This document shows positions 51,366 through 59,985 of a stretch of DNA of 64,000 nt, piece by piece. The DNA is from Nonomuraea montanisoli (lineage in GTDB: Bacteria > Actinomycetota > Actinomycetes > Streptosporangiales > Streptosporangiaceae). The position numbers were made by a program, and so were the translations under genes. The notes under the pieces were generated by a model, which saw only the letters and a program-made list of their open reading frames with translations, made no database searches and was not told the DNA's origin. Position 1 is the stretch's first letter, and every line of letters begins with the position of its first letter. The stretch spans positions 62,001-126,000 of the forward strand of contig NZ_JABWGN010000001.1 in the NCBI RefSeq assembly GCF_013363975.1, in the 5' to 3' direction.

Positions 51366-53651
51366 ATGACCGGAACGTTGATCGAGGCGCCGCGCCGGGC
51401 CGTGGCGGGGCTGTCGGCCCTGCTCGTGCTCGCCGCGCTGATCATGCTGACCGCCATGGCGGACAGCACCACGCAACCCCTGCCCGCCTCGGCCCCGGGC
51501 GGCGAGTTCAGCGCCGGGCGGGCCCTGCGGCATCTCGAACGCTTCGCCACCGAGCCGCGCCCGATCGGCGGCGCGGCCGGCGAGCGGGCCAGGGACTACC
51601 TGGCCGGCCAATTGCGGGCGGCGGGGCTGGAGGTCATGACGCAGCGGGCGATCGGCGCGAACGCCTCGACCGGGCTGGCCTCGTTCGGGCAGGTGCACAA
51701 CCTGGTGGCCGTGCGCCGCGGCAGCGACCCGACCGGGACGGTGCTGATCGCGGCGCACTACGACTCGGCGTCCATGGGGCCCGGCGTCTCCGACGACGCC
51801 GCGGCCGTCGCCGCGATGCTGGAGACCGTACGGGCGCTCGGCGGCGCCGCGCTCCGCAACGACCTCGTGCTGCTGATGAGCGACGGCGAGGAGGACGGCG
51901 TGCTCGGCGCGGAGGCGTTCGCCCGCGAGCACCCGCTGGGCCGCAGGGGCGGGGTGCTGCTGAACTTCGAGGCCCGCGGGGTCGCCGGGCCTTCCATGCT
52001 GTTCGAGACCACCCCGGGCGACGCCGAGCTGGTGCGCGCGTTCGGGCAGGCCGTGCCGCACCCGCGCGGGAACTCGTCCCTGATGGCGATCTACCGCCTG
52101 CTGCCGAACAACACCGACTTCACGCCGCTGACCAAGGCCGGGTTCACCGGCATGAACTTCGCCTACCTCGAACGCTCCTCGCGCTACCACACCGCCCAGG
52201 ACTCCCTGGACCAGCTCGACCGGGGCAGCCTCCAGCACCACGGCTCCACGATGCTGGCGCTGGCCCGCACGCTGGGGAACGCGGACCTCGCGACGCTGCG
52301 GGCCGGCCACGACGCCACGTACTTCCGGGTCCTCGGCGTCATGGTGCGCTATCCGCAGGGCCTCGTGTGGCCGCTCGCCCTGCTGGCCGTGGCCGCGGTC
52401 GCGGGGCTCGCGCTGGTGGCCCGCCGCCGGCGGCTGCTCAGCCTGCCGCGCCTGGCCGCGGGCGCGGTGTCCGGGATCGTGCCGCTCGCGCTGGCCGTGG
52501 CGCTGGCCCAGGGGCAGTGGCAGATGATGACCGGGGCGCGGCCCGTGTACGACGTGATGGGCGGGCTGCTGCACCGGCCGGGGCCGTTCCAGGCGGCCGT
52601 CGCGCTGCTGGCCGTGGCCTCGGTGCTGGCCTGGTACGTGGCGCTGCGGCGCGTGGCCGGGCCCGCCGCGCCGGCGGTCGGCGCGCTGGCCTGGCCGGCG
52701 GGGCTGGGAGTCGCGTGCGCGGCGTACGCGCCGGGCGCCGCGTTCGTCCTCAGCCTGCCCGCGCTGGCGGGCGCGCTCGGCGGGCTGGGCGCGGTGCTGC
52801 TGCCGCCCCGGTGGCGGGTGGCGGCGCTGACGGCCGGCGCCTCCGTGTCGGCGATGCTGCTGCCCGCGATGGCCCGGCTGGTCTTCGAGGGCCTGGGGCT
52901 GGCCCTGGGCGGGGCCGCCGCCCTGGTCGTGGCGCTGTTCGCGTTGACGTTGCTGCCCTTCGCCGAGCTGCTGGCGCCGCGGCGGTGGCGCGTGGCCGTG
53001 CCGGCCGTCGCCGCGGCGCTCGCGCTCGCCCTGGCCGCCGGTGGGCTGGCCGTGGATCGTTTCGACGCGGCCGATCCGGGGCGCACGCATCTGGCTTACG
53101 TGATGGACGCCGACACGCGGACGGCCCACTGGGTCAGCGCCGACACCGACCCGCCCGCCTGGACCAGGCGCTACGTCTCCGGCCACGACACCACCGGTCT
53201 CCCGCCCGGCTACGCCCGCGGGGCGCTGTGGACCGGGCCGGCGCCCGCCGCCCCCGCCGCCGCTCCCCGCCTCACGCTGCTGGGGCGCGAGGGCGACGCG
53301 ATCCGGCTGCGGGTACGCGCCGGCCGCGGCGCCCGTTCGATGACGCTGCGCGTCGAGCGCCCGGTCGTCGGGGCGACGGCCGCGGCCCGCGGGCTGACGC
53401 CCGTGACCGTGCCCGTGACGGGCACGCGGGCCGGCACCTGGCCGGGCGAGGTGCGCTTCCGCGGCCTGCCCGCGAGCGGCGCCGAGATCACCCTGCGGGT
53501 GGCGGGGGCGGGCCCGGTCCGCGTGACGGCCGTCGCCGAGACCGACGGCCTGCGGGCGGTGCCGGGGTTCGCCGCCATGCCCCCGTCCCTGGTGGCCTCG
53601 ACCAGGGAGGACGGCGGCCTCTTGGCGGTCACCCGCACGTACGCCTTCTGA
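51366..53651 (+). CDS. M28-family metallopeptidase with multi-pass membrane C-terminus
   Basis: A 761-residue membrane protein. A first hydrophobic segment (AVAGLSALLVLAALIMLTAMA) is followed by an M28 aminopeptidase domain: HYDSASMGPGVSDDAAAVAAMLETVR (zinc ligands His and Asp), MSDGEEDGVLGAEAF (Glu), and a final His in SSRYHTAQDSLDQL. After about residue 325 come around eight membrane segments, then a soluble C-terminal beta domain. This is the layout of ER-type Fxna-like peptidases. The ATG is 8 bases after a TAGCGT box, so a leaderless transcript is likely. Confidence 0.85.
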   Translation: MTGTLIEAPRRAVAGLSALLVLAALIMLTAMADSTTQPLPASAPGGEFSAGRALRHLERFATEPRPIGGAAGERARDYLAGQLRAAGLEVMTQRAIGANASTGLASFGQVHNLVAVRRGSDPTGTVLIAAHYDSASMGPGVSDDAAAVAAMLETVRALGGAALRNDLVLLMSDGEEDGVLGAEAFAREHPLGRRGGVLLNFEARGVAGPSMLFETTPGDAELVRAFGQAVPHPRGNSSLMAIYRLLPNNTDFTPLTKAGFTGMNFAYLERSSRYHTAQDSLDQLDRGSLQHHGSTMLALARTLGNADLATLRAGHDATYFRVLGVMVRYPQGLVWPLALLAVAAVAGLALVARRRRLLSLPRLAAGAVSGIVPLALAVALAQGQWQMMTGARPVYDVMGGLLHRPGPFQAAVALLAVASVLAWYVALRRVAGPAAPAVGALAWPAGLGVACAAYAPGAAFVLSLPALAGALGGLGAVLLPPRWRVAALTAGASVSAMLLPAMARLVFEGLGLALGGAAALVVALFALTLLPFAELLAPRRWRVAVPAVAAALALALAAGGLAVDRFDAADPGRTHLAYVMDADTRTAHWVSADTDPPAWTRRYVSGHDTTGLPPGYARGALWTGPAPAAPAAAPRLTLLGREGDAIRLRVRAGRGARSMTLRVERPVVGATAAARGLTPVTVPVTGTRAGTWPGEVRFRGLPASGAEITLRVAGAGPVRVTAVAETDGLRAVPGFAAMPPSLVASTREDGGLLAVTRTYAF

Positions 53652-53662
53652 CGCGGCCTTCT

Positions 53663-53679
53663 GGCGGCGGGCGCCGCCA
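53663..53679 (+). terminator. Short GC hairpin after the M28 gene
   Basis: GGCGGCG and CGCCGCC flank a two- to three-base loop 12 bases after the stop. It has a compact, strong stem but no T-run, so a terminator role is only possible. Confidence 0.35.
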
Positions 53680-53690
53680 CTGCGCGCGGC

Positions 53691-53750
53691 GGCGTCACGT
53701 CACGGGCGGCGGTGTCACGTCGCGGGCGGCGGTGTCACGTCGCGGGCGGC
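53691..53750. repeat. 20-bp tandem repeat, three copies, overlapping the GNAT gene end
   Basis: Units of 20 bases (GGTGTCACGTCGCGGGCGGC) occur at 53691, 53711 and 53731. The last two are identical; the first differs at two or three positions. The GNAT stop codon lies inside the third copy. Confidence 0.9.
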
Positions 53751-54427
53751 GCCGGCTCCTCGGTCAGGCCGAAGGCGGTCCAGCCGCGGACGGGGAAGCC
53801 GGCCGCGGCGGCGACGGCGGCCGAGGCCAGGTTGCCGGGGGCGTGCATGTAGGTGGGCACCGCCCCCTCGTCGAGCACCCTGCGGGCGGCCTGGGCGACG
53901 AGCGCCCTGGCCAGCCCGCGCCCGCGCGCCTCGGGAGCGGTCACGACGGCGAGCTCGTGACCGTACGCGTCGTGCTTCTTGATCCCCACGCCCGCCAGGT
54001 GCGCCCCCGTCTCCGGGTCCCGGGCGACCAGCACGTCCCCGCCGAAGGGCCGCAGCCACGCCGGCGTCTCCGGGTGCTCCGCCGCGGTCCACACCCCGGC
54101 CTCGGGGAGGGACGCGGGGGAGAGCGTCCATCGGTAGACGGCGGTGAACCACTCGCGCTCCGGATACCCCACCAGGGCCGGAACGCGCGGACCCAGCGCG
54201 GCGAGGCCGGGCTCCTCGGCGTGCCGGCGCGCCACCGGTTCGGCGTGCTCCGGCGGGACCGAGAGGACGCCGCCCTCGGGCGACGCGATCCCCAGGACGG
54301 GATGGAGCCCGCCGTCCCAGCCGGGCCGCGTCCGCGCGGGTTCGCCGACGACGTCCAGCTCGGACGCGGGCGGCCAGGCGCCGAGCCAGCGGGTCAGGTG
54401 CTCGGCGAGTCGTCCTCCGGGTGTCAT
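53735..54427 (-). CDS. GNAT-family N-acetyltransferase
   Basis: A 230-residue protein. The acetyl-CoA site is V-V-T-A-P-E-A-R-G-R-G-L-A-R-A-L-V-AQAARRVLDEG (Q/RxxGxG/A form, about residues 168-190), preceded by the strand LAGVGIKKHDAYGHELAVV and followed by PTYMHAPGNLASAAVAAAAGF. The ATG at 54427 is used; the frame runs further upstream without similarity. The N-terminal half is variable. The substrate is unknown. It is divergent from the AhpD-like gene across a 64-bp gap with the CsoR-like site. Confidence 0.85.
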   Translation of the reverse strand: MTPGGRLAEHLTRWLGAWPPASELDVVGEPARTRPGWDGGLHPVLGIASPEGGVLSVPPEHAEPVARRHAEEPGLAALGPRVPALVGYPEREWFTAVYRWTLSPASLPEAGVWTAAEHPETPAWLRPFGGDVLVARDPETGAHLAGVGIKKHDAYGHELAVVTAPEARGRGLARALVAQAARRVLDEGAVPTYMHAPGNLASAAVAAAAGFPVRGWTAFGLTEEPAPPAT

Positions 54428-54442
54428 GTCCAGCCTCCTAGA

Positions 54443-54462
54443 TACGGTGCGGGGGTATAGTA
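54443..54462 (+). promoter_or_regulatory. CsoR-like operator in the GNAT/AhpD-like divergent promoter
   Basis: TACGGTGCGGGGGTATAGTA has the same layout as the sites at 26772 and 28392 (TAC, five bases, GGGGGTAT) and fits the recalled Bacillus CsoR site at 16 of 20 positions. It is bounded by GATAC and GTATC arms and contains TATAGT, a near-consensus -10 box, 30 bases before the AhpD-like start. Confidence 0.55.
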
Positions 54463-54491
54463 TCGCCACCCGAGACCCGAGGAGTGATCGC

Positions 54492-55013
54492 ATGCGACGC
54501 CTGACCACACTCGCCCCCGCGCAGGCGCCGGCGAAGTCGCGCGAACTGCTGAACGACATCATCGAGAGGCGCGGCGGCGTCGGGGAGATGGTCTCCACGA
54601 TGGCCCACTCCCCCGCCGTCCTCCAGGGCTACCTCGACCTGTCCCGCGCCATGCGCCGCTCGAAGCTGCCCCGCGCCCTCAGCGAGAAGATCTCGCTCGC
54701 CGTCCAGGAGCGGATCGGCTGCGGCCTCTGCCTCGACGCCCACACGTCGGCCGCGAAGGCGGCGGGACTGGGCGAGGCCGACATCGCCCTCGCCCGCCGG
54801 GGCACCTCGGCCGACCCGCACGAGGCCGCGCTCATCGGCGTCGCCGTCCGCGTGCTCGCCGAGCCGTCCTCGATCACCGACCAGGACGTGGCGGGCCTCC
54901 GCGAGCAGGGCTGGAGCGACCGGATCATCGCCGAGCTCCCCGGCCTGGTCGCCCTCAACCTGCTGACCGGCTCCTTCAACCTCCTGGCCGGCCTCGAACC
55001 CGACTACGAGTGA
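54492..55013 (+). CDS. Carboxymuconolactone decarboxylase/AhpD-like protein
   Basis: A 173-residue helical protein with the AhpD-type redox motif CGLCLDAHT (Cys-x-x-Cys with a nearby His, about residue 76), followed by LALLARRG-like helices. The ATG follows GAGGAGTG. Such proteins reduce peroxides or act as alkylhydroperoxidase partners; some are decarboxylases. With a CsoR-like site in front it may respond to copper or the oxidative stress copper causes. Confidence 0.85.
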   Translation: MRRLTTLAPAQAPAKSRELLNDIIERRGGVGEMVSTMAHSPAVLQGYLDLSRAMRRSKLPRALSEKISLAVQERIGCGLCLDAHTSAAKAAGLGEADIALARRGTSADPHEAALIGVAVRVLAEPSSITDQDVAGLREQGWSDRIIAELPGLVALNLLTGSFNLLAGLEPDYE

Positions 55014-55281
55014 TAGTAGTCACATCCACGCCGGGCGCGCGGTCGCGACAACCGATCTACCCAAAGGTAAAGAATTCTGCATAAAACCCCAGTTCAGGGA
55101 TGTTTCATGACAAAACCCGACAAACCTCCTCTTGCCGCGCCCTATACCCATCACTTACCTTGAGCGCCCCGAGACGTGCGGCCGGAGACACACCGGCCGG
55201 GCGCCTCACCACTGCCAAGACCGCGCCGCCCAGGCGGGATCCCGATCCCGCCGCGGTGGCGCGGCCGCCGAGTCCGCGGTC
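55014..55281 (+). other. Leader and promoter region before the riboswitch
   Basis: About 270 bases without a supported gene. TATACC at about 55142 follows a GACAAA-like box at a plausible spacing and may be the promoter of the CHAP gene. Several GC-rich hairpins precede the riboswitch. Confidence 0.35.
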
Positions 55282-55400
55282 ATCGCGGAGCCGGGGACCC
55301 AATCCCCTTGGGGTGAATCGGGACACCGTCCACGACGGCGTCCCGTAGGGCACTTCCACGCCCGAACCCGTCAGCTAACCCGGTAGGCGGCATGGAAGCA
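55282..55400 (+). promoter_or_regulatory. ydaO-yuaA (cyclic di-AMP) riboswitch
   Basis: The conserved blocks appear in order: GGGGACCCAATCCCC, GGGGTGAATCG, then CGCCCGAACCCGTCAGCTAAC and GGTAGGCG. The outer stem CTTCCACGCC pairs with GGCGGCATGGAAG. This is the actinobacterial form of the riboswitch as I know it. It ends directly before AAGGAG and the CHAP gene. High c-di-AMP should reduce expression of this wall hydrolase. Confidence 0.88.
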
Positions 55401-55417
55401 AGGAGCAAACCCCCAGC

Positions 55418-56233
55418 ATGGCCATGCACGTCCCCTCTCGTGCTCGCACGTCCGCCGCCCTCCCCCGGCTCGCCCTCGGCGTCACGATCGCCGCCGGCGT
55501 CGTCCTGTCCGGTCTCCCCGCCCACGCCGACGACCCCGGGTCCGCCGAGCGGACGGCCGCCTCCCGCCCCGGCGCCGTCCCCGCCGCCCGGAACGACGCC
55601 CCGGCCCAGGCTGGCACCCCCGCCCAGGCGGACGCCCCACCCCAGAAGGACGCTCCGGTCCAGAACGGCGCCCCGGTCGCGAACGCCGCCCCGCCCCAGG
55701 AACTCGCCCCGGCCCCGAAGACCGCCCAGGTCCACAAGGCGCTGCTGACCCCCGACGCCCTGCTGAAGGTGGCCAAGTCCCAGCTCGGCGTGAAGGAGAA
55801 CCAGGCCGGCGGCGGCACCCGCTTCCACCGCTGGTACATGTCCTCGCCCCGCGCGGCCCAGACCGTGGCCCGCGACGGCGGGAGCATCCGCTCCTACCGC
55901 AACGCCCCCTGGTGCGCGATGTTCGTCTCCTGGGTCGCCGACAAGGCGGGCATGCGGGACAGCATGGGCGCGGACGCCTACACCGTCACCTGGGCCAGGT
56001 GGTTCAAGCGGCACGAGCGGTGGGGCAGGAAGGCCGAGCGCGGAGCGGTCGTGTTCTTCTCCTGGAACGGCGGGCGCATCCGCAGCATCGACCACGTGGG
56101 CCTGGTCAAGAAGGACAACGGGAACGGCACGATCACCACGATCGAGGGCAACACCGGCGACGGCCGGGTGGAACAGCGCGTCCGGCCCAAGTCGCAGGTC
56201 GTCGGCTACGGCTACCCCGAGTTCCAGAGCTGA
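55418..56233 (+). CDS. Secreted CHAP-domain peptidoglycan hydrolase
   Basis: A 271-residue exported protein. The signal peptide (VTIAAGVVLSGLPAHA) is followed by a Pro/Ala-rich link (PAQADAPPQKDAPVQNGAP) to about residue 100. The CHAP domain has the catalytic Cys in NAPWCAMFVSWVADKAG and the His in IDHVGLVKKDN. It should cut peptide bonds of wall cross-links. The c-di-AMP riboswitch in front is typical for such hydrolases in actinomycetes. A 12-bp hairpin follows the stop. Confidence 0.88.
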   Translation: MAMHVPSRARTSAALPRLALGVTIAAGVVLSGLPAHADDPGSAERTAASRPGAVPAARNDAPAQAGTPAQADAPPQKDAPVQNGAPVANAAPPQELAPAPKTAQVHKALLTPDALLKVAKSQLGVKENQAGGGTRFHRWYMSSPRAAQTVARDGGSIRSYRNAPWCAMFVSWVADKAGMRDSMGADAYTVTWARWFKRHERWGRKAERGAVVFFSWNGGRIRSIDHVGLVKKDNGNGTITTIEGNTGDGRVEQRVRPKSQVVGYGYPEFQS

Positions 56234-56236
56234 CGC

Positions 56237-56268
56237 CGGGGAGACGGGACCTGTCCCCCGTCTCCCCG
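56237..56268 (+). terminator. Perfect 12-bp stem-loop after the CHAP gene
   Basis: CGGGGAGACGGG (56237-56248) pairs exactly with CCCGTCTCCCCG (56257-56268) around an 8-base loop, three bases after the stop codon. Confidence 0.7.
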
Positions 56269-56314
56269 CCGCCGTCTCACCGGGGCGCGCCGGGAAATGC
56301 GCGGCGCGCCGCGC

Positions 56315-56548
56315 TCATCCCTCCACGCCGGGGCAGCCGGCCGCCTCCAGCGCCGCCCGGATCGCCTCGGCCTCGACCGGGCCGTCGGTGAGAACGCTGA
56401 CCTTGGCGGCCGACGGCGTCACGTCCACGCCGACCACCCCGGGCAGCCGGATCAGCTCGGCCTTGATGCCGCTCACGCAGTGGTCGCAGGCGTCCGGGGC
56501 GAGGCCGGCGACCTGGTAGGTGACGAGGCTGTACGCAACAGTGATCAC
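56315..56548 (-). CDS. Heavy-metal-associated domain protein, copper chaperone-like
   Basis: A 77-residue HMA protein of the CopZ/Atx1 size. The metal motif is CDHC in DACDHCVSGIKAELIRLPGVVGVDV, then the conserved VSVLTDGPVEAEAIRAALEAAGC. Two Cys in CxxC bind Cu(I). No P-type ATPase adjoins it. It is transcribed alone, converging on the CHAP gene. The three CsoR-like sites elsewhere in the window suggest copper handling, but its own 5' region shows no such site. Confidence 0.85.
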   Translation of the reverse strand: MITVAYSLVTYQVAGLAPDACDHCVSGIKAELIRLPGVVGVDVTPSAAKVSVLTDGPVEAEAIRAALEAAGCPGVEG

Positions 56549-56713
56549 GGTGTGTCCCCTTCGGGCGACGTTCGCTTACTACTGGCGATCGTCGTACACA
56601 GGAAGCCCCCAGCACAGGCCCGCGCCGTGTCCAGAGCATGCCATGGCGCGAACCGGAAGCCTTTCGCGAGCTCCGCTACGATGTGCGATCGTACGGAGGG
56701 CAGGAGGGGCCGG

Positions 56714-57679
56714 ATGCCGGAGGAAGACGACCACGTCGTCCGGTCGCTGTACACGCGCATGCGCGAGCGCGGCGAGTCGCTGCCCGAGGCCGGCGCGGCC
56801 ATGGACCTGCCCGAGGCGGAGATCGCCCGCGCCCGCGAGCGGCTCGGCCGGCTCGGCCTGCTGCACCCGGAGAACGAGACCCCGGTGGAGGCCACGGCGG
56901 CGCTGGCCCGCGGGCTCCAGGACGGGCACCGCCTGCTCGACCGCCTGGTGGAACAGCACGTCCGCGCCTCCGTCGTGGCGCGCCGCTACCTCACCCTGCC
57001 GAGCCGCGCGGAGCAGGACACCCACGTCGAGTTCTTCCCCCTCCAGGACGACAACAGGCGGCTCCAGCAGCGGATCGACGAGCTGAACGAGATGACCGCG
57101 CACGAGGTCGCCGGCATGCACCCGGTCGCGGCCTGGACGCGCGAGTCGCTGGAGGCGGGGCTGGCCCGCAGCAGGGCGTCGACCGCCAGAGGCGTGCGTG
57201 TGCGCAGCCTCCACGCGCAGATCGCCTTCTCCACCCCGCTGCTGCGCGAGTTCGCCGAGCGGTGGGTCCGGCACGGCATCGAGGTGCGGGCCACCCCGGT
57301 GATCCCGGCGCGCATGCTCATCTACGACCGGCACACCGCGATCCTGCAGGCCGATCCCGCCGACATGGACGCCGGCGCGCTGCTCGTGCGCGAGGGCGGC
57401 CTGGTGCGCTCGCTCGCGGCGATCTACGACTACTGCTGGATCACGGCCTCGGAGCTCGGGGACGTGCCCCGCTCGTCCGACGCCTCCGATCTCACCGATC
57501 AGCAGCGCGCGGTGCTGAGGCTGCTGGCCGACGGCGCCAAGGACTCCGCCATCGCCCGCACGCTCGGGGTGTCCACCCGAACGGTCACCCGCGTGACCGG
57601 CGAGCTGACCGCGATGCTGGGCGCGACCAGCCGCTTCCAGGCCGGGGTGCGCGCCGCCCGGCTGGGCTGGCTGGACTGA
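56714..57679 (+). CDS. LuxR-type transcriptional regulator with TrmB/PLD-like sensor part
   Basis: A 321-residue regulator. The N-terminal part (about 1-60) is a winged-helix-like segment (LPEAGAAMDLPEAEIARARERLGRLGLL). The middle has a phospholipase D-like sensor (VRSLHAQIAFSTPLLREFAERWVRHGIEVRATPVIPARMLIYD). The last 60 residues are a LuxR HTH (LTDQQRAVLRLLADGAKDSAIARTLGVSTRTVTRVTGELTAMLGATSRFQAGVRAARLGWL). The ATG is 6 bases after GGAGG. Targets are unknown. Confidence 0.87.
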   Translation: MPEEDDHVVRSLYTRMRERGESLPEAGAAMDLPEAEIARARERLGRLGLLHPENETPVEATAALARGLQDGHRLLDRLVEQHVRASVVARRYLTLPSRAEQDTHVEFFPLQDDNRRLQQRIDELNEMTAHEVAGMHPVAAWTRESLEAGLARSRASTARGVRVRSLHAQIAFSTPLLREFAERWVRHGIEVRATPVIPARMLIYDRHTAILQADPADMDAGALLVREGGLVRSLAAIYDYCWITASELGDVPRSSDASDLTDQQRAVLRLLADGAKDSAIARTLGVSTRTVTRVTGELTAMLGATSRFQAGVRAARLGWLD

Positions 57680-57871
57680 TCCCCGCGAAGCCGCGGCGGC
57701 GGTGAACGCGGCGCGGCCGGCACGCGTATCTCCTCACGCGGCCCGTACGAGCCCGCCACTACCGCGGCTAGTACGCCGTCGCGTCAGCACGCACACGAAG
57801 CGAGAGGCAGAACAGCACAGACCCTCTGTACTATGTCGCCCAAGCTTCGAGATCTACGAGGAGGCGTCGTA

Positions 57872-58852
57872 GTGGCCATGCCGGCAGGGCTCGGGAAGAT
57901 CGCGGTCGCGGCGGCACTGGCGTCGGCCGTCCTGGTGGTCACCCCCGGAGCCGCCGTCGCCGAGCCGTCGCCGGCGAAGGTCCGGGCGAAGCTCCAGAAG
58001 CTCAACGAACGCGCCGACCAGATGGTCGAGCGGTACAACCAGGCCACAGAGGCGTACAAGAAGGCCAGGAAGCGGCACGACGGCCTCGACGCCGAGCTCA
58101 CCCGCAAGAACGCCCAGGCCACGGAGCTGCGGGAGGAGCTCATGGCGGCGGTGGTCAGCGACTACCGGTCGGGGCCCCTGCCCGGCTGGGGCGGGGTCGT
58201 CGCCGACGGCGACCCGCGAGCCGTGCTGGGCGGCATGGCCACCCTCGACCGGATCACCGAGACCAGAGCGGCCAGGCTGCGGGCCTTCCAGGCGGCGACC
58301 AAGGACTTACGCGACCGGTACGGCGAGGCCCGGCGCGTCCTGGCCGAGACCGAGGCGGCCCGCGACAAGGTGCGCGGCGAGAGGGCGAAGGTGGAGAAGC
58401 TGATCGCCGAGCAGACGAGGCTGCTGCGCCGGATCGGCTCCTTCAGGACCGGTGACCCCAGGAGCACGGGCATGACGTACTCCGGGCCCGCCTCCGGCAA
58501 CGCCCGCGTGGCGTTGCAGTTCGCCTTCGCCCAGATCGGCAAGCCCTACCGGTTCGGGGGCACGGGGCCGGGCTCGTACGACTGCTCCGGCCTGACCCAG
58601 GCGGCCTGGCGCGCCGCCGGGGTCTCGCTGCCCCGCACGACCTGGACGCAGTGGGGCTGGGGCGCCGCCCGCCGCGTCCCCCTGAACGCCCTGCAGCCCG
58701 GCGACCTGCTCTTCAGCAAGGGGCTGGGGCACATGGGCATGTACGCGGGCGACGGGAAGATGGTCCACGCGCCGCAGACCGGCGACGTCATCAAGATCAG
58801 CGACCTGGACGGCTACTGGCGCGGCCGCCTCGTCGGCGCCATCCGCCCGTAG
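57872..58852 (+). CDS. Secreted NlpC/P60 endopeptidase with coiled-coil N-terminus
   Basis: A 326-residue exported hydrolase, like the RipA group. The GTG start is chosen because AGGAGG lies 7 bases ahead; an ATG two codons later and one at 57833 are alternatives. A signal peptide (IAVAAALASAVLVVTPGAAVAE) leads to a Lys/Glu-rich coiled coil (about 30-200) and then NlpC/P60: catalytic Cys in GSYDCSGLTQAAW, His in LGHMGMYAG, and a second His in VHAPQTGD. It cleaves the D-Glu to diamino acid link of wall peptides. Confidence 0.9.
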   Translation: MAMPAGLGKIAVAAALASAVLVVTPGAAVAEPSPAKVRAKLQKLNERADQMVERYNQATEAYKKARKRHDGLDAELTRKNAQATELREELMAAVVSDYRSGPLPGWGGVVADGDPRAVLGGMATLDRITETRAARLRAFQAATKDLRDRYGEARRVLAETEAARDKVRGERAKVEKLIAEQTRLLRRIGSFRTGDPRSTGMTYSGPASGNARVALQFAFAQIGKPYRFGGTGPGSYDCSGLTQAAWRAAGVSLPRTTWTQWGWGAARRVPLNALQPGDLLFSKGLGHMGMYAGDGKMVHAPQTGDVIKISDLDGYWRGRLVGAIRP

Positions 58853-58901
58853 GCCGCACCATAAGTCCTCCTTAGGAAAGCCGTAAGCGCCTTCCCGCAG
58901 G

Positions 58902-58915
58902 CTGTAGACATACAG
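58902..58915 (+). promoter_or_regulatory. Palindrome before the DHFR-family gene
   Basis: CTGTA and TACAG flank GACA, a perfect 5-bp inverted repeat 47 bases before the start codon. It fits a small repressor site. Confidence 0.35.
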
Positions 58916-58961
58916 ACCACAGCGGGGGCGACGGACCGCCCCCTCACCGAGGAGGAACACC

Positions 58962-59519
58962 ATGAGGAAGATCATCGCCAGCCTGTTCATCTCGCTCGAC
59001 GGCGTCGTGGAGGACCCGGCGGCCTGGCACCTGCCCTACTTCAGCGACGAGATGGGCGCCGCCGTGATGGACGCCCTGGCCACCGCCGACACGGTGCTGC
59101 TGGGGCGCGAGACCTACGACAGCTTCGCCGGGGCGTGGCCGGAGCGCGAGACCGCGGGCGGCGAGGACGCCGGCATGGCCAAGGCCCTCGGCGACGCGCG
59201 GAAGATCGTCGTGTCGCGGCAGCCGCTGGAGTTCACCTGGCGCAACTCCGAGCTGCTGCGGGGCGACCTCGTCGAGGCCGTGACCGCGCTGAAGAACGAG
59301 CCGGGCGACACGCACATCGCCATGAGCGGCTCGATCTCGGTCGTCCAGCAGTTGCTGGACGCGGGACTGCTGGACGAGCTGCGCCTGCTGGTGCACCCCG
59401 TCGCCGTGCGCAGGGGCAGGCGGCTGTTCGAGGACGGCGAGAACCCCGTCCCGCTGACGCTGGTCTCGGCGGAGACCTTCCGCACGGGGGTTCAGCACCT
59501 CGTCTACCAGGTCGCCTGA
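58962..59519 (+). CDS. Dihydrofolate reductase/RibD C-terminal domain family protein
   Basis: A 185-residue protein. MRKIIASLFISLDGVVEDPAAW, DTVLLGRETYDSFAGAWP and KIVVSRQPLEFTW are typical of the RibD-C/dihydrofolate reductase-like group, with a C-terminal LLDELRLLVHPVAVRRGRRLFED. It probably binds NADPH. The role is unknown; these small proteins are not the main folate reductase. The ATG follows GAGGAGG. Confidence 0.88.
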   Translation: MRKIIASLFISLDGVVEDPAAWHLPYFSDEMGAAVMDALATADTVLLGRETYDSFAGAWPERETAGGEDAGMAKALGDARKIVVSRQPLEFTWRNSELLRGDLVEAVTALKNEPGDTHIAMSGSISVVQQLLDAGLLDELRLLVHPVAVRRGRRLFEDGENPVPLTLVSAETFRTGVQHLVYQVA

Positions 59520-59596
59520 GCCGGTCCCACCCCCGCTGACCTGCGTGGACGTAGGATGGCAGACGGCTTGACCGTGCGCTCCACCACGGGGGGACC

Positions 59597-59857
59597 ATGG
59601 AGAATCTCGGGATCGGCGAGCTCCTCGTCATCGGGCTGGTGCTGTTCATGCTGTTCGGTTCGAAGAAGCTGCCGGACGTGGCCCGCTCGATCGGACGCTC
59701 GCTGCGCGTCTTCAGGGCCGAGGCCGCCAAGCCGTACGAGGAGGATCCGGAGCCCGAGGTGGCGCCCTCGCCGGAGGAGCAGGCGCGCCTTCTGGAGGAG
59801 CGGGCCGCCCGCCTGCGCGCCGAGGCGGCCCGCGCCCGCCGCGACGAGACCGGCTGA
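59597..59857 (+). CDS. tatA: Twin-arginine translocase subunit TatA-like
   Basis: An 86-residue protein with the TatA layout: a short outside part, one helix (GIGELLVIGLVLFMLFG) with the FG hinge, the amphipathic helix SKKLPDVARSIGRSLRVFRAEA, and a charged Glu/Arg-rich tail. It is a pore component for folded proteins. TatC is not nearby, as in most actinomycetes with scattered tat genes. It could be a second tatA copy. Confidence 0.88.
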   Translation: MENLGIGELLVIGLVLFMLFGSKKLPDVARSIGRSLRVFRAEAAKPYEEDPEPEVAPSPEEQARLLEERAARLRAEAARARRDETG

Positions 59858-59985
59858 CCGCCCCCGGAGGACCCCGCCGACCGGGGGAAAAGGCGTGCTG
59901 ACCACGGCCGGGGCCCGGCGTGGCGCCAAACTTGGGTCGTTCGTTCTCTTGTAGTGTTCGTGTTTATGAAGGTAGGTTCGGCGGT

